This document shows, in pieces, positions 62,413 to 64,000 of a stretch of DNA of 64,000 nt. A model generated the notes under the pieces. That model worked only from the letters and a program-made list of their open reading frames with translations, did not search any database and was not told the origin of the DNA. Origin of the DNA: Bacteroidota bacterium (lineage in GTDB: Bacteria > Bacteroidota > Ignavibacteria > Palsa-1295); assembly GCA_021324735.1 (NCBI GenBank), contig JAJPIO010000009.1:124001-188000 (forward strand), read 5' to 3'. The translations under genes and the position numbers were made by a program. The first letter of the stretch is position 1. Each line of letters opens with the position of its first letter.

Positions 62413-64000
62413 TACCTCGTTTGTTGTTGTCGACGTTGAAACGACGGGGCTCAGTTCGACGCGCCACCGCATCACCGAGATCGGTCTAGTACGAGTAGAA
62501 GGTGGCAAGATCGTAGAGTCGTATCAGCAACTCTTAAATCCGGAGCAGTTCATTCCAGCATTTATAACGCATCATACGGGTATCTCGAATGCGATGGTAT
62601 ACGGCCAACCTCGATTCGAAGATGCATTGCCTGGGATCCAGCAGTTTCTATCGAAGCAAGATGCGTTTGTTCTCACCGGGCACAATGTGAAGTTCGACTA
62701 CGGATTTCTCGTCGAGTCATTTACTCGCGCCAACCAGGAGCTTACGCTTTCTGATGCGGCAGGAGCCCAGCACTTACTGTGTACCTGTCGACTTGCCCGC
62801 CGATTGCTTCCGCAACTTCGAAGCAAATCGCTCGAAAGCGTGCAAGCCTATTTCGGAATTCGTAATGCGAAGCAACATCGAGCGCTGGAAGATGCCGAAG
62901 CGACGGCCAAAGTTCTTTCTCGCTTTATCGACCTGGCCGCTGAATTGGATATCCATTCGCTCCAGGATTTTCTGCGGCTTCAATTTGTGCGGCCGAATTA
63001 TGGCCGAAGGCAGACGAAGCGCCACTTGTCCCTTCGGGAGAAAGTACGAGCATTCCCGGAGCGGCCCGGCGTCTACACGATGATGAACGCATCGGGTGAG
63101 GTGCTGTATGTCGGCAAGGCGAAGAATTTACGAGATCGGGTCTCTTCTTATTTTTCTCGAGCTAATACGGAAGGGACAAAGCTTACGCAACTCATGCGTC
63201 TTGCAAAGGATATTACGTTCGAGGAGACCGGCAGTGAGCTTTCGGCACTTTTACTCGAGAGTAAGAAGATCAAGGAATTCCGTCCGCGCTTTAACTCGAT
63301 GGAGCGGTGGTATAAGCCGCAGAGCTTTGTTCGCCTTAGTTTGAATGAAGCCTTTCCAACGCTATCGTTCGCTCGAGAGCCAGCAGAAGATGGCGGTGAA
63401 TATTACGGTCCGTTTAAATCGAGGGAGGCTACCGAGGCGCTTATTGAAATTTTGAATCGAGCGTTTAAGCTTCGAGAGTGCGGTGATAAATTCAGGATCG
63501 GTGCTGATGTTAAGCCCTGTATCTATTACGAGATCAAGCGTTGTGATGCTCCATGCGCCTTGCTGCAAAGTGAGGGAGACTATCGCCTTGAAGTAAAGCG
63601 CCTGCAGGAGTTCCTTGCTGCCGGCCATGAAGGAATTCTTGCGATGGTCGAAAAAATGATGATGGCCGCAGCGGAACGTCTCGACTTTGAAGAGGCACAG
63701 TTTCTAAAGTTTAGATTGATCGAGTTACAGCGAGTGCTCGGTTCCGGAGAGCGGCCATCAGCGAGTGTTAGCGCCAGCGACTATGTCATTTTGAATCCGA
63801 CCGCGAACGGTGAATGTGAAGTGCTTTTTGTGCGCTATGGCCGCCTTATAAAGCAAAAGATATTGGGTGTCTTGAATTTAGATATTGCTCGATCGTGGTT
63901 GGAGAGGCAACTAAGAATGTACTTCGGGCCTACGGCGGCCATTCCACCCGAGTGTGGTAAGCCGGAGATCGATGAAATGCGTATACTTTCGCGGTGGGTC
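62399..64000 (+). CDS. DnaQ-like exonuclease fused to UvrC-type GIY-YIG nuclease (3' end cut)
   Basis: Missing from the ORF track because it runs off the window; I translated 534 codons from ATG 62399. Residues ~1-180 are a DEDDh exonuclease: VVDVETTGLSS, HNVKFDYGFLVES, HRALEDAEAT. Residues ~220-320 form a GIY-YIG domain, GVYTMMNASGEVLYVGKAKN, then UvrC-like PCIYYEIKRCDAPC and a UVR-like segment (ERLDFEEAQFLKFRLIEL). The fusion is known in other phyla as an alternative repair nuclease. Whether it replaces or supplements UvrC here cannot be seen. Confidence 0.92.
   Translation, partial: MLVRDTSFVVVDVETTGLSSTRHRITEIGLVRVEGGKIVESYQQLLNPEQFIPAFITHHTGISNAMVYGQPRFEDALPGIQQFLSKQDAFVLTGHNVKFDYGFLVESFTRANQELTLSDAAGAQHLLCTCRLARRLLPQLRSKSLESVQAYFGIRNAKQHRALEDAEATAKVLSRFIDLAAELDIHSLQDFLRLQFVRPNYGRRQTKRHLSLREKVRAFPERPGVYTMMNASGEVLYVGKAKNLRDRVSSYFSRANTEGTKLTQLMRLAKDITFEETGSELSALLLESKKIKEFRPRFNSMERWYKPQSFVRLSLNEAFPTLSFAREPAEDGGEYYGPFKSREATEALIEILNRAFKLRECGDKFRIGADVKPCIYYEIKRCDAPCALLQSEGDYRLEVKRLQEFLAAGHEGILAMVEKMMMAAAERLDFEEAQFLKFRLIELQRVLGSGERPSASVSASDYVILNPTANGECEVLFVRYGRLIKQKILGVLNLDIARSWLERQLRMYFGPTAAIPPECGKPEIDEMRILSRWV

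Overview
The window looks like a chromosome segment from the FCB superphylum (Bacteroidota/Chlorobi relatives, most likely a Kapabacteria- or Ignavibacteria-like lineage). The reasons are several very large secreted proteins ending in type IX secretion (T9SS) sorting domains, a bacillithiol gene (bshC), a TPR protein with a C-terminal LuxR-type HTH, Bacteroidetes-style TAnnTTTG promoter elements, and weak Shine-Dalgarno use. Taxonomy is inferred from gene style only.

Left chromosomal flank (1-17.9 kb). A class III nucleotide cyclase/AAA ATPase/TPR protein (cut by the window edge) and an HD-domain protein lie divergent to an Npt-like transporter with HEAT repeats and a C-terminal cyclic-nucleotide-binding domain. 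Two giant T9SS-exported proteins and a TPR-LuxR regulator follow.

Integrative element (about 17,966-48,679). A tyrosine integrase sits beside a 28-bp copy of the 3' end of a tRNA-Arg(ACG) gene. The intact tRNA, carrying the same 28 bp, lies 30.7 kb away. The tRNA's probable original terminator is stranded at the far left end, and the element carries a substitute terminator near its right end. The element encodes: (i) a core of integrase, MerR/excisionase-like HTH protein and RepA-like ATPase with iteron-like repeats; (ii) a tight four-gene cassette (DNA methyltransferase, phosphoribosyltransferase-fold protein, ORC/CDC6-like AAA+ ATPase, unknown Rossmann-like protein) that looks like a poorly described conflict/defence system; (iii) a phage-like ParB / C5-methyltransferase / small-terminase-like HTH module; (iv) a two-armed metabolic cluster with a polyprenyl diphosphate synthase, a CrtC-like hydratase, an SCP2-like carrier, a B12-type radical SAM enzyme and a 1080-residue ferritin-like + FAD desaturase + Rieske fusion, which suggests an undescribed isoprenoid product; (v) an XRE regulator divergent to a three-gene operon of secreted/surface proteins. 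No relaxase, conjugation or capsid genes are visible, so its transfer route is unknown.

Right chromosomal flank (48.7-64 kb). This is housekeeping DNA: tRNA-Arg, bshC, a CPXCG protein, ybaB, recR, a methyltransferase, two lipoproteins, a heparinase-like protein with a flippase, then recA, recX, a YbbR-domain protein and a DnaQ-UvrC fusion (cut by the window end). A GxxExxY gene framed by 34-bp inverted repeats has inserted between ybaB and recR, and a 148-bp palindromic MITE-like unit lies upstream of recA.
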